DNA from: Jatrophihabitans cynanchi
GTDB taxonomy: Bacteria > Actinomycetota > Actinomycetes > Mycobacteriales > Jatrophihabitantaceae
NCBI RefSeq assembly: GCF_027247405.1
Contig: NZ_CP097463.1
Location: 3,162,001 to 3,226,000 of the forward strand
Length of the DNA: 64,000 bases
Reading direction: 5' to 3'
Below the pieces are notes generated by a model that ran no database searches, was not told where the DNA came from, and worked only from the letters and a program-made list of their open reading frames with translations. Within the stretch, counting starts at the first letter, position 1. Every line of letters begins with the position of its first letter. The position numbers and the translations under genes are program-made. This document shows, piece by piece, positions 57,135-64,000 of the stretch.

Positions 57135-57380
57135 ATGCGTATCGGCGGGAGCTTGTTACTGATTGCGATCGGCGCCATCTTGAAGTGGGCGATCACCGAC
57201 AACGTGAAGAATGTCGACCTCGGCGTCATCGGCGTCATCTTGATGGTGGTCGGCCTCGTCGGACTCATCTTCTCGATCATCTGGATGTCCACCCGTCGTC
57301 GTACCGAGGTCATCCACCGCACCCCGGCCGGCACCAGCGGCACCACGTACGTGCAGCCGAACGACGGGCTGGACTACTGA
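57135..57380 (+). CDS. DUF6458 small membrane protein
   Basis: 81-aa protein with two membrane segments: MRIGGSLLLIAIGAILKWAI and GVIGVILMVVGLVGLIFSI, then a basic turn MSTRRRTEV and a short soluble tail. This matches actinobacterial DUF6458. ATG at 57135 is preceded by GGGAGCAGGAC. Function unknown. Convergent with the 2-oxoacid dehydrogenase operon. Confidence 0.87.
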   Translation: MRIGGSLLLIAIGAILKWAITDNVKNVDLGVIGVILMVVGLVGLIFSIIWMSTRRRTEVIHRTPAGTSGTTYVQPNDGLDY

Positions 57381-57423
57381 CGGACTGCTGACGGGCTACT
57401 GATGCGCCGCTGACGGCGGCGCG

Positions 57424-58731
57424 CTACAGGTCCGCGAGCGTGGCGACGGGTGACTCGACGCAGTCGGCGATGAAGCGCAGGAAGCCGCCGGCTGTGCCGC
57501 CGTCGCACACGCGGTGGTCGAACGCGAGGGTCAGCTGGCTGACCTTGCGCACCGCGAGCGCACCGTCGACTACCCAGGGCCGGTCGATGATGCGGCCCAT
57601 GCCGATGATCGCGACCTCCGGGTGGTTGATGATCGCCGCGGAGCCGTCGACGCCGAACACGCCGTAGTTGTTGACGGTGACGGTGCCCCCGGTGAGGTCG
57701 GCCGGTGCCAGCGAGCCGTCGCGCGCGGACGCGGTGCGTGCGGCGAGTGCGGCGGACAGTTCGCGGGTGGTCAGCCGCTGCGCGTGGCGCACGACCGGGA
57801 CCAGCAGGCCGCGCTCGGTCTGCGCGGCGAAGCCGAGGTGCACGTGCTCGGGGACGACGATCGCGTCCTGCTCCACCCGGGCGTTCAGCTCGGGGTAGCG
57901 GCGCAACCCCAGGATCGTGAACCGGGCGAGCAGCGCGAGCAGGCTGACGGGCTGGTGCGGGTCGCGCGCGTTGATCGCGGCGCGGGCCGCGAGCAGTTCG
58001 GTGGCATCGACGTCCACCCAGACGGTCGCTTCGGGGATCTCCCGGCGCGAGCGGGCGAGCTTGTCCGCGACCGCTCGGCGCACCCCCTGCAGCGGGATCC
58101 GCGTCGGCCCGGCGTCGGCAGCCACAGCCTCACGCGGCGCACCGTCGCTCGACGCTGCCGCTGCCGGTCCTGCCGGCGCCGATGCCGCAGCCACATCGCG
58201 GCGCAGCACTAGGCCGCCGGGCCCGCTGCCGGGCAGTGAGGCGAGGTCGAGGCCGGCGTCGCGCGCCTGCTTGCGCACCAGGGGCGAGATCACCGGCACC
58301 GGGCCGTCGTGGCGGCGCACCGGCTCGGGCGTGGTCGCGGGCGCGGTCCGGTTGCGGCGCCGCCGCCGCTCGCCGCTGGTGCCGCCGCTGGTGCCGCCGC
58401 TGGTGCCGTAGCCGATGAGGACGTTGCCGCTGCCGCCGGGAGCATCGCTCGCGACGGGTGCGCTGACCACGCCGGGCTCTTGCAAACCGGCTGCCGCTTC
58501 GGTGGTCACGCTGATCAGCGGCGTCCCGACGACCACCGTCGCCCCCTCGGCACCGTGCAGCGCGGACACCACACCCGCGAACGGCACCGGTACCTCCACA
58601 GCCGCCTTGGCCGTCTCCACCTCGACGACGATCTGGTCCACCTCGACGCGGTCACCGACCTGCACCCGCCAGCTGACGATCTCGGCGGTCTCCAGCCCCT
58701 CGCCCAGATCGGGCAGCAGGAAATCAGACAT
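57424..58731 (-). CDS. bkdC: 2-oxoacid dehydrogenase E2 (dihydrolipoyl acyltransferase)
   Basis: 435-aa E2. Lipoyl domain (1-78) with lipoyl Lys in VEVETAKAAVEVP; a variable linker with GGTS repeats (three 12-base units, 58369-58404) and basic RRRRRNR; subunit-binding domain (about 145-182, ISPLVRKQARDAGLDL); acyltransferase domain ending with catalytic LAFDHRVCDGGTAGG. A single lipoyl domain and the operon with E1 alpha and beta as separate genes favour a branched-chain 2-oxoacid dehydrogenase; a pyruvate role is possible. Overlaps the E1-beta gene by 8 bases. Confidence 0.92.
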   Translation of the reverse strand: MSDFLLPDLGEGLETAEIVSWRVQVGDRVEVDQIVVEVETAKAAVEVPVPFAGVVSALHGAEGATVVVGTPLISVTTEAAAGLQEPGVVSAPVASDAPGGSGNVLIGYGTSGGTSGGTSGERRRRRNRTAPATTPEPVRRHDGPVPVISPLVRKQARDAGLDLASLPGSGPGGLVLRRDVAAASAPAGPAAAASSDGAPREAVAADAGPTRIPLQGVRRAVADKLARSRREIPEATVWVDVDATELLAARAAINARDPHQPVSLLALLARFTILGLRRYPELNARVEQDAIVVPEHVHLGFAAQTERGLLVPVVRHAQRLTTRELSAALAARTASARDGSLAPADLTGGTVTVNNYGVFGVDGSAAIINHPEVAIIGMGRIIDRPWVVDGALAVRKVSQLTLAFDHRVCDGGTAGGFLRFIADCVESPVATLADL

Positions 58732-59755
58732 GATCGTCCCATTGCAGGCGGGCGATCGCGTCCAGGATCCGGTCGACGTCCGGCAGGTGGTGCTGCTCCA
58801 GCTTGGGCGGCGGGTACGGGATGTCGAGTCCGGTCACCCGCAGGATCGGCGCCTGCAGGTAGTGGAAGCACTGCTCGGTGAGCCGGGCGACGACCTCGGC
58901 GCCGTAGCCGCCGAAGCGGGACGCCTCGTGCACGACGACCGCCCGGCCGGTGCGGCGTACCGATGCGCTCACGGTGGCGTCGTCGAACGGGCTCAGGCTG
59001 CGCAGGTCGATCACCTCGACGTCCCAACCCTCCGCCGTCGCCGCTTCGGCCGCGTCCAGCACGGTGCCGACCGTGCCGCCGTAGCCGATCAGCGTGACGT
59101 CGGTGCCGGCGCGGCGGATCGCGGCGCTGTCGATTCCCGGACCGTTCGTGGTCAGCTCGGCGCTCTCGCGCGACCAGTAGCGCCGCTTCGGCTCGAGGAA
59201 GATCACCGGGTCGGGGCAGGCGATCGCCTGGCGCAGCAGCAGGTACGCGTCCGCCGGGGTGCCGGGTGCGACCACGCGCAGCCCGGGGGTGTGCGTGTAG
59301 TACGCCTCGGACGAGTCGCAGTGGTGCTCGACCCCGCCGATGCCGCCGCCGAACGGCACGCGGACCACCACCGGCAGCGCGACCTTTCCGCGCGTGCGGT
59401 TGTGCAGCTTGGCCAGGTGGCTGGTGATCTGCTCGAACGCGGGGTAGGCGAACGCGTCGAACTGCATCTCGACGACGGGCACGAGGCCGTTCATGGCCAT
59501 GCCGATCGCGGTGCCGACGATGCCGGACTCGGCGAGCGGGGTGTCGAACACCCTTGTCTCGCCGAAGCGTTGGGCCAGCCCGTCGGTGACCCGGAAGACG
59601 CCGCCGAGCGCGGCGACGTCCTCGCCGAACACGAGCACGCGCGGGTCGTCGGCAAGCGCGTCGGCCAGTGCGGCGTTCAGCGCGCCGGCCATGGTCACCG
59701 GCGCCGGGGTGGGTGCGGGTTCGGTGGCGGCGTCGCGGTGCAGGGTGCTGGTCAC
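58724..59755 (-). CDS. bkdB: 2-oxoacid dehydrogenase E1 beta
   Basis: Beta subunit (343 aa) of the ThDP-dependent decarboxylase. Features: DPRVLVFGEDVAALGGVFRV (acidic residue contacting ThDP), RVFDTPLAESGIVGTAIGMA, VEMQFDAFAYPAFEQITSHL, and VRVPFGGGIGGVEHHCDSSE. GTG at 59755 overlaps the E1-alpha stop (GTGA). Together with E1 alpha, E2 and a distant E3 it oxidatively decarboxylates 2-oxoacids. Confidence 0.94.
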   Translation of the reverse strand: MTSTLHRDAATEPAPTPAPVTMAGALNAALADALADDPRVLVFGEDVAALGGVFRVTDGLAQRFGETRVFDTPLAESGIVGTAIGMAMNGLVPVVEMQFDAFAYPAFEQITSHLAKLHNRTRGKVALPVVVRVPFGGGIGGVEHHCDSSEAYYTHTPGLRVVAPGTPADAYLLLRQAIACPDPVIFLEPKRRYWSRESAELTTNGPGIDSAAIRRAGTDVTLIGYGGTVGTVLDAAEAATAEGWDVEVIDLRSLSPFDDATVSASVRRTGRAVVVHEASRFGGYGAEVVARLTEQCFHYLQAPILRVTGLDIPYPPPKLEQHHLPDVDRILDAIARLQWDDHV

Positions 59756-60858
59756 GCGTCCTCCTGGTTCCCGAGTTCGGCCAGCAGTTCCTGGCGCTGC
59801 GCGACGAGCTGGGCGGTCGGTCGCGCGTAGACGTGCTCGAACAGTTCGGCCGGGTCGAGTTCGTCGTCCTGGTTCATCCGCTCGCGGACGGACGCGGCGA
59901 ACTCCTCCGCCTCGGCCTGCACGGCGGCGGCCCGCTCGTCGTCGAGCAGGTCGTGCTCGCGCAGGTAGGTCTCCAGCCGTGTCAGCGGGTCGCGGGCCAG
60001 CCAGCGCTGCACCTCGGCGTCGGCGCGGTAGCGGGACGCGTCGTCGGCGTTGGTGTGCGCCTCCATGCGGTAGGTGATTGCCTCGATGAGCGTCGGCCCG
60101 CCGCCGGCCGCGGCACCTTCGACCGCCTCGCGCACGCTTGCGTACACCACGGCGGGATCGTTGCCGTCGATCAGCACCGAGCGAACGCCGTAGCCGATCC
60201 CCTTGTATGCGAGGGATGGCGCGGCCGTCTGCTTGGCCAGCGGCACGCTGATCGCGTAGCCGTTGTTCTGGACGAGGAACACCACCGGCGCGTTCCAGAC
60301 CCCGGCGAAGTTGAGCGCCTCATGGGTGTCGCCCTCGCTGCTCGCACCGTCGCCGAGCAGCACCACGGCGATGGTGTCCTCGCCCTTGAGCCGCGCTGCA
60401 TGCGCCAGGCCGACCGCGTGCAGCGTGTTCGTCGCGAGCGGCGTGCACTGCGGAGCCACCCGGTGCTCGTACGGGTCGTAGCCGCAGTGCCACTCACCGC
60501 GCAGCAGGCAGAGCACCTCGATCGGGTCCACCGACCGGGACACGATGGCGACCGAGTCGCGATAGGTCGGGAACAGCCAGTCCTGCTCGCGCATCGCGAG
60601 CGCCGCGCCCACCTCGCATGCCTCCTGCCCGCGCGAGGACGGGTAGACGGCGAGCCGGCCCTGCTTGGTCAGCGCGGTGGCCTGGGTGTCGAAGCGGCGG
60701 CCGACCACCATGTCCCGGTACAGCCGGCGCAGCGCCTCCGGTGGGGGTAGCGCGCCATGCCCGGCGGTGGGCCGGCCCTGCGGATCGATCAGCTGCAGCG
60801 GTGTCTGGCTGGGCAGTAGCCCCTCGATGCGCGCCGCATCGGTGGCGGCAGTGGTCAC
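59752..60858 (-). CDS. bkdA: 2-oxoacid dehydrogenase E1 alpha
   Basis: Alpha subunit (368 aa). ThDP/Mg motif GDGASSEGDTHEALNFAGVW continuing to QNNGYAIS; phosphorylation-loop-type YRMEAHTNADDASRY; substrate-side YPSSRGQEACEVG. Start GTG at 60858 has AAAGGGA upstream; ATG at 60933 is an in-frame alternative. First gene of the operon. An Lrp-family gene runs the other way, and such regulators control branched-chain amino acid degradation, which supports the Bkd assignment. Confidence 0.93.
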   Translation of the reverse strand: MTTAATDAARIEGLLPSQTPLQLIDPQGRPTAGHGALPPPEALRRLYRDMVVGRRFDTQATALTKQGRLAVYPSSRGQEACEVGAALAMREQDWLFPTYRDSVAIVSRSVDPIEVLCLLRGEWHCGYDPYEHRVAPQCTPLATNTLHAVGLAHAARLKGEDTIAVVLLGDGASSEGDTHEALNFAGVWNAPVVFLVQNNGYAISVPLAKQTAAPSLAYKGIGYGVRSVLIDGNDPAVVYASVREAVEGAAAGGGPTLIEAITYRMEAHTNADDASRYRADAEVQRWLARDPLTRLETYLREHDLLDDERAAAVQAEAEEFAASVRERMNQDDELDPAELFEHVYARPTAQLVAQRQELLAELGNQEDA

Positions 60859-61033
60859 GGCGGCGTCCCTTTCGCGGTGTGCTGTACCCGGTCGTACCTG
60901 TTCGACAGTCTCGTCCGACCGGCGGCCATTCATCCACCCATCCAGTGATTTGCAAGACGAATGGCTTCATCTACCGGTACAGTTCAGAACTATGGCCGTC
61001 AGACCTGGAAGCGGCGCCGGTGCGGATGGACGA

Positions 61034-61468
61034 ATGGCGCCGCTGGACGAGCTCGATCGGCGCATCGTCGCCGCACTGCGGGCGGACGGCCGGATGTCCA
61101 TGCGCGCCCTCGCCAGCGCGCTGCACATTTCCCGGGCGAGCGTGTACAGCCGGGTGGAGCGGCTCGAGCGGGACAAGGTGATCACCGGCTACACCGCGAC
61201 CGTGGACCCGGAGAAGTGTGGCCTCGCCCTGTCGGCCTACGTCTACCTGAGCGTCAAGCAGCAGTCCTGGAAGGCGTTGCGGCGCAAGGTGTTGAGCATC
61301 GCCGAGGTCGACCACGCAGCGCTGGTGTCCGGCGAGCACGACATGGTGCTGCTGGTGCGCGCTCCCGATGCCGCGGCGCTGCGCGACCTGGTCCTGAACA
61401 AGTTGCAGGACATGCCGGAGGTGCAAGGCACCCAGACCGTCCTGATCTTCGAGGAGGCGACCCGCTGA
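61034..61468 (+). CDS. bkdR: Lrp/AsnC regulator divergent from the bkd operon
   Basis: Regulator of 144 aa. HTH LDELDRRIVAALRADGRMSM, LHISRASVYSRVERLERDKV; RAM domain LSAYVYLSVKQQSWKAL and HAALVSGEHDMVLLVRA. Start 61034 matches family N-termini; ATG at 60992 is in frame and only 8 bases after a -10-like TACAGT (60978-60983), so a leaderless longer form is possible. A 7-base inverted repeat GCCATTC (60925-60931)/GAATGGC (60959-60965) in the shared gap could be its operator. The bkdR symbol rests on context. Confidence 0.88.
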   Translation: MAPLDELDRRIVAALRADGRMSMRALASALHISRASVYSRVERLERDKVITGYTATVDPEKCGLALSAYVYLSVKQQSWKALRRKVLSIAEVDHAALVSGEHDMVLLVRAPDAAALRDLVLNKLQDMPEVQGTQTVLIFEEATR

Positions 61469-61489
61469 GGCGGCCTCAGCCTCTCCTGC

Positions 61490-61812
61490 GCGCGCTCCCC
61501 CCATCGGCAGTGACGTCTGCGCGCGCCTTCCCCCACCCGGTGACGCCCTGCGCGTGCGCCTTCCCCCACCCGGCTTACGCTCTGCGCGCGGCTTCCCCGA
61601 CCGGCTTACGCTCTGCGCGCGGCTTCCCCCACCGGCTTACGCCCTGCGCGCGGCTTCCCCCACCGGCTTACGAGATCCGGCCCCTCTTTTTGGTTACCCG
61701 GTGGGGGGAGACGGCCCGGTTTGGTCACCGGGTGGGGGGAGCCGAACCCGGGCTGGTCACATGGTGGGGGGAGCCGAACTCCCGGGCTGGTCACCTGGTG
61801 GGGGAGCCGAAG
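61490..61812. repeat. Family A cluster, diverged
   Basis: Six or so CTTCCCCCACCGG-type units facing left (61490-61675) are followed, after a CCGGCCCCTCTTTTTGG centre, by four GGTGGGGGGAG-type units (61696-61806). Cores match the element at 37129 and the array at 3142. The TetR gene ends inside it. Confidence 0.9.
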
Positions 61813-62419
61813 TGGGCAGCCGGAGACCGTCGAAGGCGATCGCGCAGACCGAGTCGGCCAGCGACTGGCCGCCGAGGCGCCGTCCCGGTCGGTACCACTC
61901 GACCAGCGAGTTGACCATGCCGAACAGCAGCCGGGCGGTCACCGCGGGGTCGACGTCCGGACGGATGTCGCCGTCGCGTTCGGCCTGCTTGACCAGGTCG
62001 GCGACCACCCGGTCGAACGCACGCCGGCGGTTCAGCGCGGCACGCTCGACGTCGGTGTTGCCCCGCACGCGTAGCAGCAGCGTGACGTAGGGCAGTTCGG
62101 CCTGCAGCACCTCGACGCTGCCCCGTACCAGCCGTTCCAGCCGTTCGATCGCCGGCGCCCTAAGAGCGCGGGCCTCGTCGGCAACGGCGAACAGCCCGTC
62201 CAGCGCGCGGTCGAGTGCGAGCCGCAGCAGTTCCTCCTTGCCGGAGACGTGGTGGTAGATCGCCGACTTGGCGATACCGAGGCGCCGGGACAGATCCTCC
62301 ATGCTGGTGCCGTCGTAGCCGCGTTCGTTGAACACCTCGACGGCCACGGCCAGCAGGCGCGCCACGTCGTAGCCCGGACGTCCGCGCCGGGCGGGCACCG
62401 CGTCCGGCGCGGCGGTCAC
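61757..62419 (-). CDS. TetR-family regulator of phenylacetate genes (PaaR-like)
   Basis: 220-aa TetR protein. HTH: VAVEVFNERGYDGTSMEDLSR and LGIAKSAIYHHVSGKEELL; ligand domain after that, ending RLLFGMVNSLVEWYRPGRRL. The last 17 residues (SAPPPGDQPGSSAPPTM) come from a family A repeat, so the original stop was lost or replaced. GTG at 62419 overlaps the paaI stop (GTGA). By context it represses paa genes until phenylacetyl-CoA appears. Confidence 0.9.
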   Translation of the reverse strand: MTAAPDAVPARRGRPGYDVARLLAVAVEVFNERGYDGTSMEDLSRRLGIAKSAIYHHVSGKEELLRLALDRALDGLFAVADEARALRAPAIERLERLVRGSVEVLQAELPYVTLLLRVRGNTDVERAALNRRRAFDRVVADLVKQAERDGDIRPDVDPAVTARLLFGMVNSLVEWYRPGRRLGGQSLADSVCAIAFDGLRLPTSAPPPGDQPGSSAPPTM

Positions 62420-62835
62420 GCGGGGCCCTCCCGAAGTGGCTGGCCGCGCAGTTGCTGGCTGCGCCCACGGAACTCGGCTATCACGTCGGTGCCGCGGCGC
62501 ACCGTGACGTCGTACACGCCGGAGCGGCCGAAGCGGGTCCGCACGACCGCTTCCGCGGTCAGCACGTCGCCCGTGCGGGCCGGTGCGACGAACACGATCT
62601 CGGCGGCGGCTGCGACGGTAACCGGGCCGTAGCTGTTGCACGCGCAGGCGAACGCGGTGTCGGCCAGCGAGAAGATCATCCCGCCGTGCGCCACGTCGTG
62701 CCCGTTCACCATGTCCGGACGGACGCTCATCCGGGTGACGGCGCGCCCCTCGGCCTGCTCGATCACCTCGATGCCCAGGGCGCGCGACGCTGCGTCGGCG
62801 GCCATCATCGCCTGCACGGCGGTCAGTTGCGCCAT
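62416..62835 (-). CDS. paaI: Hydroxyphenylacetyl-CoA thioesterase PaaI
   Basis: Hot-dog-fold thioesterase (139 aa). VRPDMVNGHDVAHGGMIFSLAD carries the catalytic region (GG with Asp), and ACACNSYGPVTVAAAAEIVFV is typical of PaaI. It rescues CoA from dead-end intermediates in phenylacetate breakdown. ATG at 62835; cotranscribed with the TetR gene. Its promoter overlaps the repeat operators upstream. Confidence 0.93.
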   Translation of the reverse strand: MAQLTAVQAMMAADAASRALGIEVIEQAEGRAVTRMSVRPDMVNGHDVAHGGMIFSLADTAFACACNSYGPVTVAAAAEIVFVAPARTGDVLTAEAVVRTRFGRSGVYDVTVRRGTDVIAEFRGRSQQLRGQPLREGPA

Positions 62836-62855
62836 CGCTCGGGCCTCCGCTCCTA

Positions 62856-62895
62856 TTACTGAACGTCCGGTCGAGTTACTGAACGTCCGGTCGAG
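62856..62895. promoter_or_regulatory. Tandem TetR (PaaR-like) operators
   Basis: TTACTGAACGTCCGGTCGAG occurs twice head to tail (62856-62875, 62876-62895), 20 bases upstream of paaI. GAACG and CGGTC make an imperfect palindrome within each unit, typical of TetR binding. Confidence 0.8.
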
Positions 62896-62939
62896 AATAG
62901 TGCCACAAGTCCTGTACAGTCCTGGACCTTACGGGTAAA

Positions 62940-62959
62940 TTACTGAACGTACGGTCGGG
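62940..62959. promoter_or_regulatory. Third TetR (PaaR-like) operator before paaZ
   Basis: TTACTGAACGTACGGTCGGG matches the tandem sites at 18 of 20 bases and lies 27 bases before the paaZ ATG, 64 bases from the second site. All three could let one regulator control both directions. Confidence 0.78.
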
Positions 62960-62986
62960 AATACGCGGGTTTGCGAGGTCTGATTG

Positions 62987-64000
62987 ATGACAGTGCTGCG
63001 CAGCTATGTCGGCGGTCGGTGGACGGCTCCGGACGACGGCCAGCCGGTCCATGACGCGGTGACCGGGCAGGAGGTCGTCCGCGTCTCGTCCGAGGGCGTC
63101 GACATGCGCGCTGCGCTCGAGTACGCGCGAGCCACCGGCGGCCCGGGCCTGCGCGCCCTCACCTTTCATGAGCGTGCGGCGCTTGCCAAGGCGGTGGGCC
63201 TGATGCTGCGTGAGCACCGCGAGGAGCTGTACGCACTGTCCGCCCGCACCGGCGCGACGCTGGGCGACTCCAGGTTCGACATCGACGGTGGCATCGGCGT
63301 GCTGCTCAGCTACGCCAGCAAGGCCAAGCGTGAGCTGCCGAACGACCGCTTCTACGTCGAGGGTGCGGTCGAACAGCTCGGCCGCGGCGGGCAGTTCGTC
63401 GCGCAGCACGTGCTGACCCCGCGGCTCGGCGTCGCCGTACAGATCAACGCGTTCAACTTCCCGGTGTGGGGCCCGCTGGAGAAGTTCGCACCCGCGCTGA
63501 TCGGCGGCGTGCCGTCGTTGATCAAGCCCGCGTCGCAGACGTCCTACCTGACCGCGCGCGTCGTCGAGCTGATCGTCGAGTCCGGCCTGCTGCCCGACGG
63601 CGTGCTGCAGCTGGTGTGCGGCAGCGCCGGCGACCTGCTCGACCACCTCGGCGAGCAGGACCTGCTTTCGTTCACCGGCTCGGCCGCGACCGCGCAGCGA
63701 CTGCGCTCGCACCCGTCGGTGGTGGCGCGCTCGGTGCGCTTCAACGCCGAGGCCGATTCGCTGAACTGCTCGATCCTCGGCCCGGACGCCGAGCCCGGTA
63801 CTGCCGAGTTCGACCTGTACGTGAAGCAGTTGGTGACCGAGATGACCGTGAAAGCGGGCCAGAAGTGCACCGCGATCCGGCGCGCGTTCGTCCCGCGCGA
63901 GCGGGTCGACGCGGTCGTAGCGGCCGTGTCGGCGCGACTGGCCAAGATCGTGGTCGGCAACCCGGCGGACGAGTCGGTGCGGATGGGGGCGCTGGCCAGC
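62987..64000 (+). CDS. paaZ: Phenylacetate-degradation bifunctional protein PaaZ (3' truncated)
   Basis: PaaZ opens the oxepin-CoA ring and oxidises the aldehyde product. 338 codons of the N-terminal aldehyde dehydrogenase domain are visible; the enoyl-CoA hydratase part, to about 680 aa, lies beyond the window. Start [38 protein letters not shown]; general-base Glu in [13 protein letters not shown]; catalytic Cys in [17 protein letters not shown] at 62987. Runs opposite to paaI and under the same operators. Confidence 0.94.
   Translation, partial: MTVLRSYVGGRWTAPDDGQPVHDAVTGQEVVRVSSEGVDMRAALEYARATGGPGLRALTFHERAALAKAVGLMLREHREELYALSARTGATLGDSRFDIDGGIGVLLSYASKAKRELPNDRFYVEGAVEQLGRGGQFVAQHVLTPRLGVAVQINAFNFPVWGPLEKFAPALIGGVPSLIKPASQTSYLTARVVELIVESGLLPDGVLQLVCGSAGDLLDHLGEQDLLSFTGSAATAQRLRSHPSVVARSVRFNAEADSLNCSILGPDAEPGTAEFDLYVKQLVTEMTVKAGQKCTAIRRAFVPRERVDAVVAAVSARLAKIVVGNPADESVRMGALAS

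Noticed and set aside
56643-57380. Longer N-terminal form of the DUF6458 protein through the minisatellite
   Set aside because: The family begins at MRIGGS with a good start context at 57135; the upstream part is repeat-encoded EAAEEAAE-type sequence.

Overview
This window is chromosomal DNA from a high-G+C actinobacterium. Evidence includes mycothiol conjugate amidase (mca), an F420-type (Ddn-like) reductase, SigE-family sigma factor, DUF501, DUF4235, DUF5302 and DUF6458 proteins, frequent GTG starts, and hairpin terminators without U-tracts. Gene order partly follows the mycobacterial mfd-mazG-eno-ftsB-DUF501-ppx block and the thiolase-SGNH-cbs-metB-greA-mca block, as I recall them from M. 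tuberculosis. The genus cannot be fixed from the sequence; a Frankia/Jatrophihabitans-like lineage is a guess. I see no phage, IS element, CRISPR or rRNA.

Layout. 1-8880: mfd (5' truncated), a 0.94 kb tandem repeat array, SurA-like lipoprotein, mazG, eno, ftsB, DUF501, ppx. 8881-12053: ABC sugar importer (binding protein plus two permeases, no ATPase) behind a DasR-like operator; the first permease has a TTA codon. 12046-14735: DUF4235, type 5 uracil-DNA glycosylase, type II NADH dehydrogenase, and an unusual tRNA with a UAA anticodon. 14808-18527: cobalamin riboswitch and class I ribonucleotide reductase nrdAB. 18640-20385: redox-stress operon (HiPIP-like protein, Fur/PerR, rubrerythrin, DUF3501). 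20442-22896: shortened SDR, DUF5302, Ddn-like reductase, pirin, small acetyltransferase. 22897-23385: no gene; possible ncRNA ending in a strong hairpin. 23453-30119: two acyl-CoA dehydrogenases, Bax-inhibitor-like protein, thiolase, two SGNH proteins. 30235-32858: cbs and metB (transsulfuration).

32843-44103 separates metB from greA and looks accessory: an AcuC deacetylase next to a GNAT/acyl-CoA-synthetase fusion, then a compact leftward run of chelatase-type ATPase, VWA protein, SET-domain protein, membrane protein, acetyltransferase, sigma factor and probable anti-sigma factor. 44181-57380: Lrp regulator, greA, mca, WYL regulator with divergent small genes, NhaA-DsbA fusion, arfB, Xaa-Pro peptidase, membrane proteins. 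57424-61468: branched-chain-type 2-oxoacid dehydrogenase operon with a divergent Lrp regulator. 61757-64000: TetR-paaI divergent from paaZ (3' truncated), with three matching operators.

The most unusual layer is repetitive DNA. Three dispersed palindromic families (A, B, C here) sit at gene ends and in one case inside a gene (mazG), and many in-frame 9-15 bp minisatellites occur. Family A is amplified into a 232-bp tandem array that includes a copy of the mfd 3' end. Family C elements begin exactly at the TGA stop codon of the preceding gene in all three copies.
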